Positions 16,417 through 26,294 of a DNA stretch of 64,000 nt are shown here, piece after piece. Below the pieces are notes generated by a model that was not told the origin of the DNA, did no database searches, and was given only the letters and a program-made list of their open reading frames with translations. A program made the position numbers and the translations under genes. The stretch is from Turneriella parva DSM 21527 (GTDB lineage Bacteria > Spirochaetota > Leptospiria > Turneriellales > Turneriellaceae): assembly GCF_000266885.1 (NCBI RefSeq), contig NC_018020.1, forward strand, positions 1,054,001 to 1,118,000, given 5' to 3'. How positions within the stretch are numbered: the first letter of the stretch is position 1; every line of letters starts with the position of its first letter.

Positions 16417-19400
16417 CTAATAGGCGGTGCCACTTACCAAATCCACTGCCGCAAGGCGATTGCGGGTCTTGCTATTGATGATGGTCAAGTCGCCCCCTGC
16501 ATAAAGGGTCTGGTTCAAGAGTGAAATCGTGCGCACGATGCCATTGCTATTGGGGTTGAAGGCTGTTGCATTGTTGGTATTGATCGTGGTATCGAGCCCG
16601 GCGAGTCGGTTCCGCGCAAGACCGCCGACATTCGTGAAAGAGCCACCCAAGTAGAGTGTTGTGCCCGAAAGAGCGATTGTGCTGACGGTATTGTTGGCCG
16701 ATGGGTTCCATGCCGTCGCGCTGCCCGTCGCGGTATCGAGTGCCGCAACATAATTTCGCGCCTGCCCGCCGATGAAAGAAAACTGTCCGCCGACGTAGAT
16801 GTTAGTGCCCGAACTGACAAATGCATTCACGATGCCGTTGGCATTCGGATTCCATGCTGTGGCGTTGTTGGTATCTATGGTTGTATCGAGCGCCGCAATG
16901 TAATTGCGTGTCTGGCCACCTATTGAAGTAAAGGAGCCGCCCGCGTAAAGCGTCGTGCCCGAAATCGCCACGGCGTTCACAACGGTGTTTGCACCCGGGT
17001 TCCACGTGGTTGCGTTGTTGGTATTTATCGTCGTGTCGACGGCCCCGATGTAGGCGCGTGATTGCCCGCCCAGCGTACTGAAATTGCCTCCTGCATAGAG
17101 CGTTGTTCCCGCTACGACGATCGAATTCACTGTTGTGCTCGCACCGGGGTTCCACGCGGTTGCATTGTTGGTATTCACCGTAGCATTCAGCGCAGCGAGA
17201 TAATTGCGGGCTTGTCCCCCAATATTGTTGAACGACCCGCCAGCATATACGGTCGTCCCCGAAATGGCGAGCGTGTAGACGATGTTGTTCGCATTGGGGT
17301 TCCACGCCGTGCCGGCTCCCGTGACCAAATCGATCGCGGCGATGTAGTTGCGAACGAATCCCGTGACCATAGTAAAATCGCCACCGAGATAAACCGTAGA
17401 ACCTGAAAGCGCCATGGCGTTTACCGGACTGTTAGCCGAAGGGTTCCAGGTGGTCGCCGTACCTGAGGTTGTATCGATTGCCGCAATGTGGCTGCGCGCC
17501 TGCCCTCCGATCGTCGTAAATCCACCGCCTGCGTAGACGACAGTGCCAGCAACCACGAGTGCCGTAACGGTTGAATCGGCGTTGGGGTTCCACGAGGTGG
17601 CGGTTCCGGTAGTGATATCCAGGGCCGCGATACGGCTGCGCGTTTGGCCGCCAATGCTGCCGAATGTACCACCCACATAAATAGTGGTACCCGAAATTGC
17701 CATTGCGCTAACTGAATTATTTGCATTCGGGTTCCAATTTGTGGCGTTGTTTGTGTCGAGCGTTGTGTTGAGCGCAGCGATGCGATTGCGCGTCTGGCCG
17801 CCAATGGTTGTAAATCCGCCACCCACATAGAGCGTCGTGCCGCTCAAGAGCAGCCCATAAACGGCACCGTTCGGCGCAGGATCAAATGCCGTTGCATTGT
17901 TAGTTGCAATCGTCGTATCAATAGCTGCTAAACGATTACGCGTCTGGCCACCGGCAAAGGTAAACGTGCCGGCAATATAAAGCGTGGTGCCCGAGAGCTG
18001 CATTGCGTACACGATGTTGTTCACATCGGGGTCAAATGGATGCAACGTGCCATCGGCATTAATGCGTGCAAGCCGGTTGCGCGCCATGCCGCCGATTTGA
18101 GTGAACGTGCCGCCAACATACCAACCACCGGCGCCATCGGGAACGACGGCGTAGATGCTGCCATTATTGTACAGGTGGTTGGTCGGGGAGATCGCCGCGC
18201 TTGAGGTATCAATGGGTGCGCCGCCACCTGTCTGAGGGCCGATAAACGTGAAATTCCCGCCGATATAGAGCGTGTTGCCGCTGATCACTGATGTATTGAC
18301 GCTTCCATTGGTCTCCCAAATGCGCGTGACGCCGGGGGTTGCGCTAAAGGTCACATTCGTGCTCGTGACCGTCGTCGCCGCATTACCAGCGGCATCAGTG
18401 CAATTGAATGCGATCGAATAGATTGCACCTGAAACAAGGGTTGGGTTGTTGGTCAGTGTGATATTATTGTGCGCACCCGACGTGAGTTCTGAGCCGACCA
18501 GCGAGCGCATGTGAGGCGAACCGCCATCGACAGAGCCACCCGTTCGCGTCCATGTGACATTGCCTGAGGCGCAGGCCTCTGAGAACGTGAAGCTCACCTG
18601 CGTATTTGACACAGTCGCACTCGACGCGGGGGCAGTCGCGCTGATGACGGGTGCGACAGAGTCGATGGTGTAGGTGCCACTCGTGACAGTCGAGCTGGTA
18701 TAGCCGTTGCGACAGCCGATTGCCCTGAGTTGCTGCGTGGCTGAAATGGCCACCGCGCCGCTATAGGTTGTACCGGTCGTGCACGTCGGTGTCGCATCGC
18801 AAACGGGATTCGTAACACCATCGGTCGTATAACAAATTGTTGCCGAGCCCGTTGTGGTGCTGATCGTCACATTCTGTGTTGTATTGTATGTACCGGCTAC
18901 GGGGCTGAAAGTTGGCGCGTTCACTGTCGGCCCGGCGGCGGTCGTGGCGCTCACTTGCGCTGTGTAGCCGCTGGTGTTACCGGCGAGATCACGCGAACGA
19001 ATGCGGTAGTAATAAGTGGTTGAAGCAGAGAGACCGTTGGAGTTGTAACTCGTCGCGCCGGCCGAGCTGGTGAAGGTAGCTGTAAACGTATTACATCCGT
19101 TATTCACCGTCGTCTGGCAGATTTCATACACGAGCTGCGAGACCGGCGTCAGGTTGCCTGGGTCTGATGACGCCGCCCATGTAAGTTGCACCTGCGAAGA
19201 TGTGGTGCCATCGGCGACGGGCGACGTGGGTGTACTGGGCTGGCCGCCATCTGAAACATGCGTTGCAGCCACGACCGCCGAATCAGTCAGTCCTGCCTTG
19301 CAGGCGCGTGCGCGAAAAGTGCGCGTCAGGTTATAGAAACTGATGGCACTGCTGTAGGTGCTCCCGGTGGTGCAGGCAGGCGTCGCAAACGGGGTCAGTC

Positions 19401-20488
19401 ACGCCGTCGGTAGTGTAACATATCACAGCGCCCGAAGTTGTGGAGCTTAACGTAACATTCAGCGGCATACCATAATGCCCTGCAGTCGGCGAATATGCCG
19501 GCTCGGCAACAGCGGTTGAGCCGCCACCACCGGTACTCGGTGGCCCGGGTGGCTTGGGGTTTATCTGCTGCCACATCTCCCAGACAGTGAGACCGTCGAC
19601 GACATACATGTCTTCGCTCGTGCCTCCGAATTCGGTGCCCGAAATAAACATGAGGGCTCCGCCGAACCCGCCACCGAGACCACCCATGACGGTGACCTGC
19701 CGAGCCGTGATACGCGCTTTGGCGATCGCGTTGTTCACCACCGCCAGATTGCCGCCATTACCATAAAGTGACATGCTCGTTATAGTGCCATCGATCAGCG
19801 AAAAGAACCCGTCACTGCGCGACGTGAAGCTGCCATCGAGATTGGCAACCGATGACGCAGTCTGCCCCGTGGCCATGCCTGCCAGCGGGTCGCCCGCCGA
19901 AGCATGGTTGATTGCATAGACGCTGCCTGCCTGGCGGGCGTAGAGGCGATTACCGGTGATCTCGACGCCGAGAACAGTCGAAGCCAGGCCTGCAGTATTC
20001 GCGATGTTCGTGAGCGTCGTGTCATATGGCCCGGTCGGCACAATCGCAGCGGTCTGCTGCACGTTACCACCGGTGTTGGTGAGAAAGACGCGCACATTGT
20101 TGCCGGTCGCGGTCGCGGCGAATTGTATGCGACTCGCGTAGTTGAGCGGCGTGCCGGCAATTGTGATCACAGTGGGATTGTCAAATGCGGGAAAAACTGC
20201 ATCGTTGTTGTAGGCGCTCGCCGAACGCGCGATAAAGAGGTTATGCCCCGTGCAGGTACCGCACGCACGGTTCGAGCCGAACACCAAAACCAGGTAGTTA
20301 TTACCCATCTGAATGACGTACGGGTTATACTCATCGCTCGAAGCCTGCGATATGGGCGCCCCGCCATTGATTTGAAACTTCGCCAGACCTTTGACCTTGG
20401 CCTCGGGCAGCTGCTTCTTGGCGCAGCCGGCAGAAAGAAGCATCGTGAGGATTACCCCCCCACACGCGACGGCTCTCATGAAATTCAT
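16417..20488 (-). pseudogene. Large propeller-repeat lipoprotein, reading frame broken near 19381
   Basis: One gene split by a frameshift. The first part (20488 to 19331, 385 residues) has the lipoprotein signal MNFMRAVACGGVILTMLLSAGC and a beta-domain, and enters a CHB_HEX_C_1-like domain (ICYTTDGVTDPVCD) before going out of frame. In the other frame the sequence continues PACTTGSTYSSAISFYNLT and then runs 951 residues to 16417: a fibronectin-like domain, a second CHB_HEX_C_1-like domain, an Ig-like domain, then about 13 propeller repeats of about 46 residues (consensus LYxGGxFTxIGGQxRNxIAALD...WNPxANxxV). The full span is 4,072 bases, not a multiple of three. It follows the FecR gene by 8 bases. 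It could be a real mutation, phase variation or a sequence error. Confidence 0.8.
16440..18330 (-). repeat. Coding tandem repeats (about 13 units, ~140 bp) of the propeller lipoprotein
   Basis: Each unit encodes a strand set with [LV]Y-x-GG-x-F-T-x-I-GGQ-x-RN and D-TT-x-x-TNNATAWNP-x-AN. Neighbouring units are similar at DNA level, which would favour recombination or slippage within the gene. Confidence 0.8.
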
Positions 20489-20496
20489 AAATCCCC

Positions 20497-21672
20497 CTAA
20501 AATTTCTGCAGCGTGGGCTCGCCTACTGAAGATGGTTGGGTGACTGAGTTGATAGAATTGTAGAGACCCTGAACGTCGTTGCCAAAGCCAGATTGAATGT
20601 CGGTAATATTGCCGAGAAATGACTGCTCTGCAGCCGAAGACCCCGATGAAAAATTGCGCTCCGCACGCGAATCAAAAGTGCGTGTCGAATAGGGGCCATG
20701 CAGTTCGCCGCTGGAGCGGGCCGAATCGCCCTGCGGTACATAAGCAGATTCAAGATTGTTAAAGAATACTTCGTCGTCATCGTCTGTCTGCTCTTTCTTA
20801 CGATTCGCCTGTTTTAGCGCGACGAGGTATGCCTCAAGCTCTGCCTTGTAGGCTGCCTCTGCCCAGAGTAGCTGCAGCATGGTCAGCGCGCGTACCTGCA
20901 TAAGAGCCTGAACGACTGCTTTTCGGTCGCCCTGGTTCGCCTCAAACACCTTCTCTTGCCGGGTCAATAGCTCGCGAGTCAGCGTACGATGGTCCTTAAT
21001 TTCTTGGAGTGCCTGAACAAATTCGGGCGTATCAACAGAAGGCTGCTGCAGCGCGACGAATGCCTGCCGGTCATCGTCATTTTGGGCTTTTTCTGCGAGT
21101 TTTGCCGCACGGTTCTTTTCATCGCGATCCATGAGGTATGCGCGCTCGAGTACCGCAAATGCTTTTTGCAGGCGCTCGCGGTTGGTTGCAGGCGTTGCTG
21201 TGTTGCGCAAAAAGGCCGCGGACTCTATCGCCTTGACTTCGTGCTGTGTGCCGTGGCGGGCGAGCTCCATAAAAGACCCCCGAACGCCAACCACGACGGT
21301 GGGAGTTTTGACGATAAAAGAATTCTTCTGCCCGCTTGCAGGCTTTTTGACATAGGCCCCCAGCCCACCCTGCTGAATGTAAAGCTCGGTTCGTGGTTTT
21401 GAGAGATCGGTTGCGAGCTCGTTAAAACTCAGCACCGTATTTTCTTTGAGTGCCACCTGGCTACCTTCAGGTAGCGCTACTACTGCCCCGCTACGATAGC
21501 CAACCTGCACGCTACTTTCTTGCGTGAGCCTGTTCTCGAAAGCCGCCTTAACCCAGCGCCCACCCTCGAAAACCTGTACCTTACCTTTCAGCGTCACAAA
21601 TCGCGCCTGAGCATGCAACACACTCAGACTACCGGCGAACAACGCAGTCACGATATAGCCGCAGATACGCAT
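20497..21672 (-). CDS. FecR-domain secreted protein
   Basis: A 391-residue exported protein with signal peptide MRICGYIVTALFAGSLSVLHA. Residues about 23-135 form a FecR domain (PF04773): VTLKGKVQVFEGGRWVKA, SSVQVGYRSGAVVALPEGSQVALKENTVLSF, LYIQQGGLGAYVKKP and FIVKTPTVVVGVRGSFMEL. The C-terminal half is long charged helix (residues ~160-330), probably coiled coil, with a Ser/Gly-rich tail. In spirochaetes such FecR proteins are usually periplasmic scaffold or adhesion partners rather than iron sensors; that is inference. It heads a probable operon with the propeller lipoprotein 8 bases downstream. Confidence 0.82.
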   Translation of the reverse strand: MRICGYIVTALFAGSLSVLHAQARFVTLKGKVQVFEGGRWVKAAFENRLTQESSVQVGYRSGAVVALPEGSQVALKENTVLSFNELATDLSKPRTELYIQQGGLGAYVKKPASGQKNSFIVKTPTVVVGVRGSFMELARHGTQHEVKAIESAAFLRNTATPATNRERLQKAFAVLERAYLMDRDEKNRAAKLAEKAQNDDDRQAFVALQQPSVDTPEFVQALQEIKDHRTLTRELLTRQEKVFEANQGDRKAVVQALMQVRALTMLQLLWAEAAYKAELEAYLVALKQANRKKEQTDDDDEVFFNNLESAYVPQGDSARSSGELHGPYSTRTFDSRAERNFSSGSSAAEQSFLGNITDIQSGFGNDVQGLYNSINSVTQPSSVGEPTLQKF

Positions 21673-21729
21673 ACGCGAATCCGTACCTGACCGCAGGCAT
21701 TTAATCTGTAAAGCGGTTTTCCGAATGGT

Positions 21730-21756
21730 ATATTATTAGGGAAACCCTAATAATAT
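21730..21756. terminator. 12-bp perfect palindrome at the 3' end of the HEAT-like gene
   Basis: Arms 21730-21741 and 21745-21756 (ATATTATTAGGG and its complement) with a 3-nt loop AAA. The stop codon of the 21747 gene lies in the right arm. Confidence 0.65.
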
Positions 21757-22553
21757 TCTCTCAGCAGCTCATTGGCCTCTTGCCGCACGATCACGCTCTG
21801 GCTGCGGGTGAGCGTTTTGAGGCGCACCTGTGCTTCGCGGGTTTTGGTACGGGCGAGTTCGCGCATCACCAAAATCAGTTCAGAAGCCGACTTGCAATGG
21901 TAGCTGCGCTTGATCACGTATGGCCAGGCAGACTCATCGTCGTACCACACGAGCGTGCGGTAAATTTCGACGACGACCGATGTGTTGCGCTCTTTCAGAT
22001 TCAGCAACACTGTATAGAAATACGTCTTGGTCTTGCGCTCGCTGCTGTACTTGCGCAGCGTGCGGTAGGCCGCTTCGCGCACGAGCCATTCTTTGTCACT
22101 CATGAGGCGGGCAACCTCGGTAATGAGGCGCTGGTCGCTCGCGAGCCTCTCGACGATCAGCAGCGCATGCCAGCGTATCATGGCGTCGTCGTGCTTCAGC
22201 AGGGGCAAAACCTGTGGCAGATGCTCATCGCGCTCGAGTTTGAGAATGACCTGCAAAGACGCGACGACCACTGCCGAATCATCGTCGGTCAGCGCAGCGC
22301 CGATAATTTTGTCGTCATCACCCGACCTGCCGAATTTGCCGATCGATTCAAGATATTCGACCTGCCGCTGCCAGTCTTGCAGCATAAACTGCTCAACTGT
22401 CAGTTTAGGCGGGGGCCCGCCGATCGACTGTGGCGCCGACTTACAGACGGTGATTTGCAGACAGAACAAACCGGCGGCAATCAGTCGGATAACGTAATTT
22501 CTGTATGGTCGAAACACTATAGCACCAAAAGGAAAAACTTCTATTCGCCGCAT
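21747..22553 (-). CDS. HEAT-repeat-like exported protein
   Basis: About 268 residues. A hydrophobic segment (RLIAAGLFCLQITVC) suggests export, possibly as a lipoprotein with a poor lipobox. From about residue 70 there are four to five HEAT-like helical pairs: DDKIIGAALTDDDSAVVVASLQVIL, LPLLKHDDAMIRWHALLIVERLAS, VARLMSDKEWLVREAAYRTLRKY and so on, ending in EANELLREYY. HEAT arrays bind proteins; no partner is evident. The start is doubtful: the ATG at 22553 lies in the loop of the palindrome at 22531-22572, and a GTG at 22517 would leave that palindrome intergenic. Confidence 0.65.
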   Translation of the reverse strand: MRRIEVFPFGAIVFRPYRNYVIRLIAAGLFCLQITVCKSAPQSIGGPPPKLTVEQFMLQDWQRQVEYLESIGKFGRSGDDDKIIGAALTDDDSAVVVASLQVILKLERDEHLPQVLPLLKHDDAMIRWHALLIVERLASDQRLITEVARLMSDKEWLVREAAYRTLRKYSSERKTKTYFYTVLLNLKERNTSVVVEIYRTLVWYDDESAWPYVIKRSYHCKSASELILVMRELARTKTREAQVRLKTLTRSQSVIVRQEANELLREYY

Positions 22554-22572
22554 GGCGAATAGAAGTTTTTCC
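22531..22572. other. 19-bp perfect palindrome between divergent genes
   Basis: Arms 22531-22549 and 22554-22572 are perfectly complementary around the loop GCAT. It sits at the divergent junction of the HEAT-like gene (minus) and the rhomboid-like gene (plus, start 22590), where a terminator is not expected. It may be an operator, or an insulating structure limiting transcription in both directions. Confidence 0.6.
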
Positions 22573-22589
22573 CTCAAAGATCAAACCTT

Positions 22590-23228
22590 ATGTCAATTCA
22601 AACTCCGCGATTTATCGACAACCTTGAACGCAAGTACTACCGCTTCGGTATTGAGAATCTCGGGCTAATTCTCGTCGTGATGCAGGCATTTGGTTTCTTT
22701 GCGTACCAGATTTCACCGCTCGCGAAAATGAAGTTTATGCTGATTCCCGAGCTAGTGATGCGCGGCGAGATCTGGCGGGTGATCACATTTATTGCACTGC
22801 CGCTGAGCAATGACTTTTGGATCATCATCGTTCTCTTCTTTATCTACTCTATCATGCAGATCATGGAGCAGGCCTGGGGCCCTTTCAAAACCACGCTCTA
22901 CTTTCTAATCGGCCTGATCATGTCAGTCGGCTATTCGCTCGCGACGGGCCTTGCAATCGATACGTTCATGCCTCTTGAGATGTCGCTTTTCTTTGCGGTC
23001 GCTGCTCTATACCCCCGCAACGAAGTGCTGCTCTTCTTCTTCATACCAGTGCCTCTGTGGATTCTGGCAGTTTTTCAGGCTCTAATTATCGTCTACCTGA
23101 TGCTCGTCAGCAATTGGATTCAGCGCGGTTACTATGCCGTCGTCTATCTCAACTATTTCTTGTTTTTCGGCCTACACCATTACGGGCAATACAGGGCGTG
23201 GTCAAGGCGCCGCAACTGGCAGGGTTAA
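22590..23228 (+). CDS. Rhomboid-like multi-pass membrane protein, probably non-proteolytic
   Basis: A 212-residue protein with about five or six membrane segments (LGLILVVMQAFGFFAYQI, WRVITFIALPLSNDFWIIIVLFFIYSIM, TTLYFLIGLIMSVGYSLATG, LLFFFIPVPLWILAVFQALIIVYLML). GEIWRVITFIALP after an amphipathic loop is the W-R motif of rhomboid/derlin folds. The GxSG serine and the partner His of active rhomboids are not visible, so it looks like an inactive relative. It is followed 4 bases later by the YceI gene and then 23816, forming a three-gene operon. Confidence 0.7.
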   Translation: MSIQTPRFIDNLERKYYRFGIENLGLILVVMQAFGFFAYQISPLAKMKFMLIPELVMRGEIWRVITFIALPLSNDFWIIIVLFFIYSIMQIMEQAWGPFKTTLYFLIGLIMSVGYSLATGLAIDTFMPLEMSLFFAVAALYPRNEVLLFFFIPVPLWILAVFQALIIVYLMLVSNWIQRGYYAVVYLNYFLFFGLHHYGQYRAWSRRRNWQG

Positions 23229-23232
23229 ACCG

Positions 23233-23814
23233 ATGCGCATATACCTGACTGGCCTCGTTCTTGCCTGTGTTCTTGCTCTGGCCGCTGCGCACGCTGCCGG
23301 CAAGACGGTTTGGTATGAAATCGACGGCGACGCGTCACAAATCGCTTTCGTCGCGCAGTCGCGGGTGATCAAGGCGCACGGCCTTTTTCGCAAATGGGAT
23401 TTCAAAGGCAAAATATCGGGCAACTACCATGTCGTCGGCGATCTCGCAATCGAGTGCGCGTCGATTGATACTGACAACGAACGCCGTGACAATCACCTGA
23501 GAGGTCCCGACTTTTTTGACTGCACGGCTTTTCCGCAGCACACGTTCAGGGTCAGGTCGGTGAAGCCCGATAACGCCAATTTGCAAAAAGCCAGTCGATT
23601 CGCGGTTGAAGGCGACCTGACGATTCGCGGCAAATCAAAGGGTCTGGAAATCAGTTTGCTGCGCGAGGGCAACGAACAGCGCACCACCCTCACCGGCAGC
23701 ATATTCATTGACCGCGAAGAATTCGGCATCACGTATAACAGCGCGCTCAACCCCATCGAAAAAAATGTGCGCATCGACCTTCGACTAGTGCTGAACCGCC
23801 GCACGCGGGGTTGA
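23233..23814 (+). CDS. YceI-family periplasmic lipid-binding protein
   Basis: A 193-residue protein with a signal peptide (MRIYLTGLVLACVLALAAAHA) and the YceI lipocalin-like fold (PF04264): WYEIDGDASQIAFVAQSRVIKAHGLFRKWDFKGKI, IECASIDTDNERRDNHLRGPDFFD, FPQHTFRVRSV, VEGDLTIRGKSKGLEI and an EFGITYNSAL segment. YceI proteins bind long isoprenoid or lipid chains in the periplasm. The frame is open 33 codons upstream inside the previous gene, but the ATG at 23233 gives the signal peptide. It is cotranscribed with the rhomboid-like protein and the gene at 23816, only one base apart. Confidence 0.9.
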   Translation: MRIYLTGLVLACVLALAAAHAAGKTVWYEIDGDASQIAFVAQSRVIKAHGLFRKWDFKGKISGNYHVVGDLAIECASIDTDNERRDNHLRGPDFFDCTAFPQHTFRVRSVKPDNANLQKASRFAVEGDLTIRGKSKGLEISLLREGNEQRTTLTGSIFIDREEFGITYNSALNPIEKNVRIDLRLVLNRRTRG

Positions 23815-23815
23815 T

Positions 23816-24520
23816 ATGCCGGCACCGCTGCGCCACAAGGGACTTCGAATTGTTGCAAGCCTCTTGATCGTGTCGGGCGTCGTCGCTTTCTGGGTTTTGC
23901 GCCCCTTAACAGAAACCGACATGTCGGTGGGTGACTTTACGCCGCTGCGCGATGACCGGCTCGCCGCAGAGTTTGCCCCTGTTGTTCAACCGCATGCACT
24001 TTATGGCAAGCCCGATCGAATGCTCTACCGAATGGCCAAGAATGCGGCGGGCGAGATTCACATTGCGTACCACCCTTTTTATCACGACGAAAAAAACCCG
24101 CATTCGGGCTTTGGCGCTGCCATGAGCCGTCTGATCTACACGGGGGGCCTCAAGATTAAAGACATCATGTCTGGCCCGGCAGATATCGAACTCATCGAAG
24201 TGGTGTTGGATTCAAAACGTGTTGCGGTCAAGATCGCGTACGAAGACGCAGACCGCTATAACCCCAGAAGTTTTTCGGTGCGGCACTTACCGAGAACTTT
24301 TGTATATCCCCCGAGACCATTTTGTTTCACAACCGCCAGCTGGAACCATATGTTTTCACTGCAGCCGCCGGCGAGCTGTCATCAGAAAGATGCGCTCACA
24401 CCCGAATACTTTACCGAAGCTGAATGGCAGAAATACAAGATGGTAAAAAAGACCGAGGCGATGCTGCGGCGAAACCGCATGCACCGCGTCTATGAAAGGG
24501 CCGAAGCCGCGAGGCAATAA
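23816..24520 (+). CDS. Membrane-anchored protein of unknown function
   Basis: A 234-residue protein with one N-terminal membrane helix (residues ~11-30, GLRIVASLLIVSGVVAFWVL) and a periplasmic remainder. IHIAYHPFYHDEKNPHSGFG and SWNHMFSLQ are His-rich and could bind metal, but no family is recognised. Two Cys residues (CFTTASWN and CHQKD) may form a disulphide. It is the last gene of the rhomboid-like / YceI operon and is convergent with the gene ending at 24525. A second frame is also open across 24219-24446 but its composition looks non-coding. Confidence 0.65.
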   Translation: MPAPLRHKGLRIVASLLIVSGVVAFWVLRPLTETDMSVGDFTPLRDDRLAAEFAPVVQPHALYGKPDRMLYRMAKNAAGEIHIAYHPFYHDEKNPHSGFGAAMSRLIYTGGLKIKDIMSGPADIELIEVVLDSKRVAVKIAYEDADRYNPRSFSVRHLPRTFVYPPRPFCFTTASWNHMFSLQPPASCHQKDALTPEYFTEAEWQKYKMVKKTEAMLRRNRMHRVYERAEAARQ

Positions 24521-24524
24521 GCGA

Positions 24525-25181
24525 TTATTGTATTTTGATCGCCTGTATCGCTTCTTGCGCGGCGCTTTTCACATCTTCATCGTAGCGTGACTGCAGCACT
24601 TTGAGCAGGGGTATAAACGCCTTTCGCGCGTGCATGCCCTTGAGTGCAAGACAGACTTCACGCAGCGCTTTTTCGTCAGCAGATGAATTCTGAAAGTCGT
24701 TGAGATAGCGATCAACGCGGCTGAGCAAAGCTGGCACAATAATCTCAGCATGTTTGGTGTACGTTGCGAGCGTATGCGCGCAGGCATAGATAACCGCCGG
24801 GTTGAGTTCTTCTTTGAGCGTGTTTGCAAGATTCACCACGAGTTTTGGCGCGATCGCCGATTCGTTGAACACGATCGCGGCAGTACAGGCGGCCTCGCGC
24901 ACATCGGGACTCTTGTTGACGAGCCCAAAATTCAGACCATCAAGATAGCGGGGAGCGACGATTTCACCGTCTGCTTTTGACTGCCGGTAAATGACCGACA
25001 TCTTTTCGAGCGCGCGCACTTTTGCGTAGCGCAGCGTTTCGGCATCGCGCACAATCTTGACCAAGAGGTCGCTGTGACGCATGTCGTAATCGCGAATACG
25101 GTCGAGAATTTCAGGCCGCGTTGTCTCGGCAAAAAGAGTGCCGGTTAACGAGAACGCCAGACAAATCAGAAACAGGCGCAT
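24525..25181 (-). CDS. Secreted HEAT-like helical protein
   Basis: A 218-residue exported protein: signal peptide MRLFLICLAFSLTGTLFA, then helical-pair repeats (ETLRYAKVRALEKMSVIYRQ, SPDVREAACTAAIVFNE, PAVIYACAHTLATYTKH, KAFIPLLKVLQSRYDEDVKSAAQEAI) of HEAT/armadillo type. It is the second exported HEAT-like protein within 4 kb (the other at 21747). The gene sits 3 bases after the HAMP protein stop, so the two are cotranscribed. No enzymatic motif is seen. Confidence 0.72.
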   Translation of the reverse strand: MRLFLICLAFSLTGTLFAETTRPEILDRIRDYDMRHSDLLVKIVRDAETLRYAKVRALEKMSVIYRQSKADGEIVAPRYLDGLNFGLVNKSPDVREAACTAAIVFNESAIAPKLVVNLANTLKEELNPAVIYACAHTLATYTKHAEIIVPALLSRVDRYLNDFQNSSADEKALREVCLALKGMHARKAFIPLLKVLQSRYDEDVKSAAQEAIQAIKIQ

Positions 25182-25184
25182 CGG

Positions 25185-25796
25185 CTATGCCTGCCCTCCG
25201 GTGCCCGGGCCAGGTTTATCGTAGCTGTGCTTATGCTCGTGCCGGTGTATTGCATGGTTCACCAGCCTCGCGAGGTCGTCGAGGTTGTCACCTTTGCGTA
25301 GCTTGATATCTTCATAGTCGCCGGTTGCCAGATAGTGGTTCAGGTGCTTCTTGATTTTGAAGATGGGGCCGGCAACCTTGTGCGAAAAGAACACGCTGTA
25401 GATCATGATGATGAGAATGTTGAGTAGCGTGACGACAATCACCGGCCATATGTAGAGGTCGAACGCGTTGTAGAACTTGTAGCCGCCAGAGGTCACCTTG
25501 AGCGGAAAATACTCTTGTCCCTGGCCTTCGGCGACGATTACCCATTTGCCGTCTTTGTCTTTTGCGAGGGCCTGGTGGTTATCGACATCCATTTGCGCGA
25601 GCACTGATGCGCCGTCGGGTAGCAGGCTATAGGCCTTATTCTTGAGGGCAAAAAGGGCACCAATTACGAGAACCGCCGAAATGGCGACGACAATCGAATA
25701 GCGCAGAATAAACTTGCCCTGAAAGCGCTTGTCGATGAAGTATTTGCGCTGCCAGAAATAGGGTTTCTTGGTCTTCGCCGCGGTGCCATTTGCCAT
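25185..25796 (-). CDS. Two-TM HAMP-domain membrane protein lacking an output domain
   Basis: A 203-residue protein: cytoplasmic N-terminus (KKPYFWQRKYFIDKRFQGKFILRYS), TM1 (IVVAISAVLVIGALFAL), a ~75-residue periplasmic loop, TM2 (IWPVIVVTLLNILIIMIYSVFF), then a HAMP-like segment (SHKVAGPIFKIKKHLNHYLATGDYEDIKLRKGDNLDDLARLVN) and a His-rich tail. HAMP domains pass signals from periplasm to a kinase, cyclase or chemoreceptor; here nothing follows, so it must signal through a partner. It precedes the exported HEAT-like gene by 3 bases. Confidence 0.78.
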   Translation of the reverse strand: MANGTAAKTKKPYFWQRKYFIDKRFQGKFILRYSIVVAISAVLVIGALFALKNKAYSLLPDGASVLAQMDVDNHQALAKDKDGKWVIVAEGQGQEYFPLKVTSGGYKFYNAFDLYIWPVIVVTLLNILIIMIYSVFFSHKVAGPIFKIKKHLNHYLATGDYEDIKLRKGDNLDDLARLVNHAIHRHEHKHSYDKPGPGTGGQA

Positions 25797-25896
25797 AGGT
25801 ATGCAAGACTCAGGTGCGCAACGAGTCGGTCAATTCATTTTGTCTGCTGCGCCCGATTTGCGCACCGCCGCATTCTCGCGACCGCCTGATCGTTGT

Positions 25897-26265
25897 TTAT
25901 CTGCCGGTACTGGCCGAGGTCACAAAAACAAAATAGACAGCAATCACGACACCTGCGACGATGAGGGCAAGCCCCGCAACGCCAAAGAGCAGAATGCGCA
26001 AATCTTTCTGGTAGCCGGTGAACGGGTTGTGCGTGAAAATATATTTCAATATGCGGGTAAGGCCAGAATCTTCGAGCAACGATTCGACTTCGATCGCCTT
26101 GCCCGACAACCTGCCCGAAATAATCACCGACCAGCAGCCCAACACGAAAAAGGTGATCGCGAATATGAGCACCGGCTCTGAACCGATGTACGGTGAAACC
26201 GGTAAAGAATTTTTTGCAGCGATCGGCCAGAAATAGTCAACGCAGCCAGATTTCTTGCAACGCAC
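25897..26265 (-). CDS. Small two-TM membrane protein, unknown function
   Basis: About 122 residues from a GTG at 26265 (VRCKKSGCVDYFWPIAAKN). The frame continues to 26367, but that part overlaps the divergent hemolysin III gene and has a non-coding look. TM1 is PVLIFAITFFVLGCWSVIISG and TM2 is LRILLFGVAGLALIVAGVVIAVYFVFV, with a loop GKAIEVESLLEDSGLTRILKYIF between. No family recognised. A 100-base gap separates it from the HAMP protein gene downstream on the same strand. Confidence 0.5.
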   Translation of the reverse strand: MRCKKSGCVDYFWPIAAKNSLPVSPYIGSEPVLIFAITFFVLGCWSVIISGRLSGKAIEVESLLEDSGLTRILKYIFTHNPFTGYQKDLRILLFGVAGLALIVAGVVIAVYFVFVTSASTGR

Positions 26266-26294
26266 GGCCGCCGATATGCATCTAAAAGACTCCC

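Noticed and set aside
16417-19272. Independent gene starting at 19272
   Set aside because: It has no signal peptide or ribosome site, and the sequence just upstream in the same frame continues a domain begun in the 20488 gene, so the two are one frameshifted gene.
24219-24446. Small gene in another frame inside the 23816 gene
   Set aside because: No ribosome site and low-complexity Arg/Thr/Ser composition typical of an antiphase shadow.
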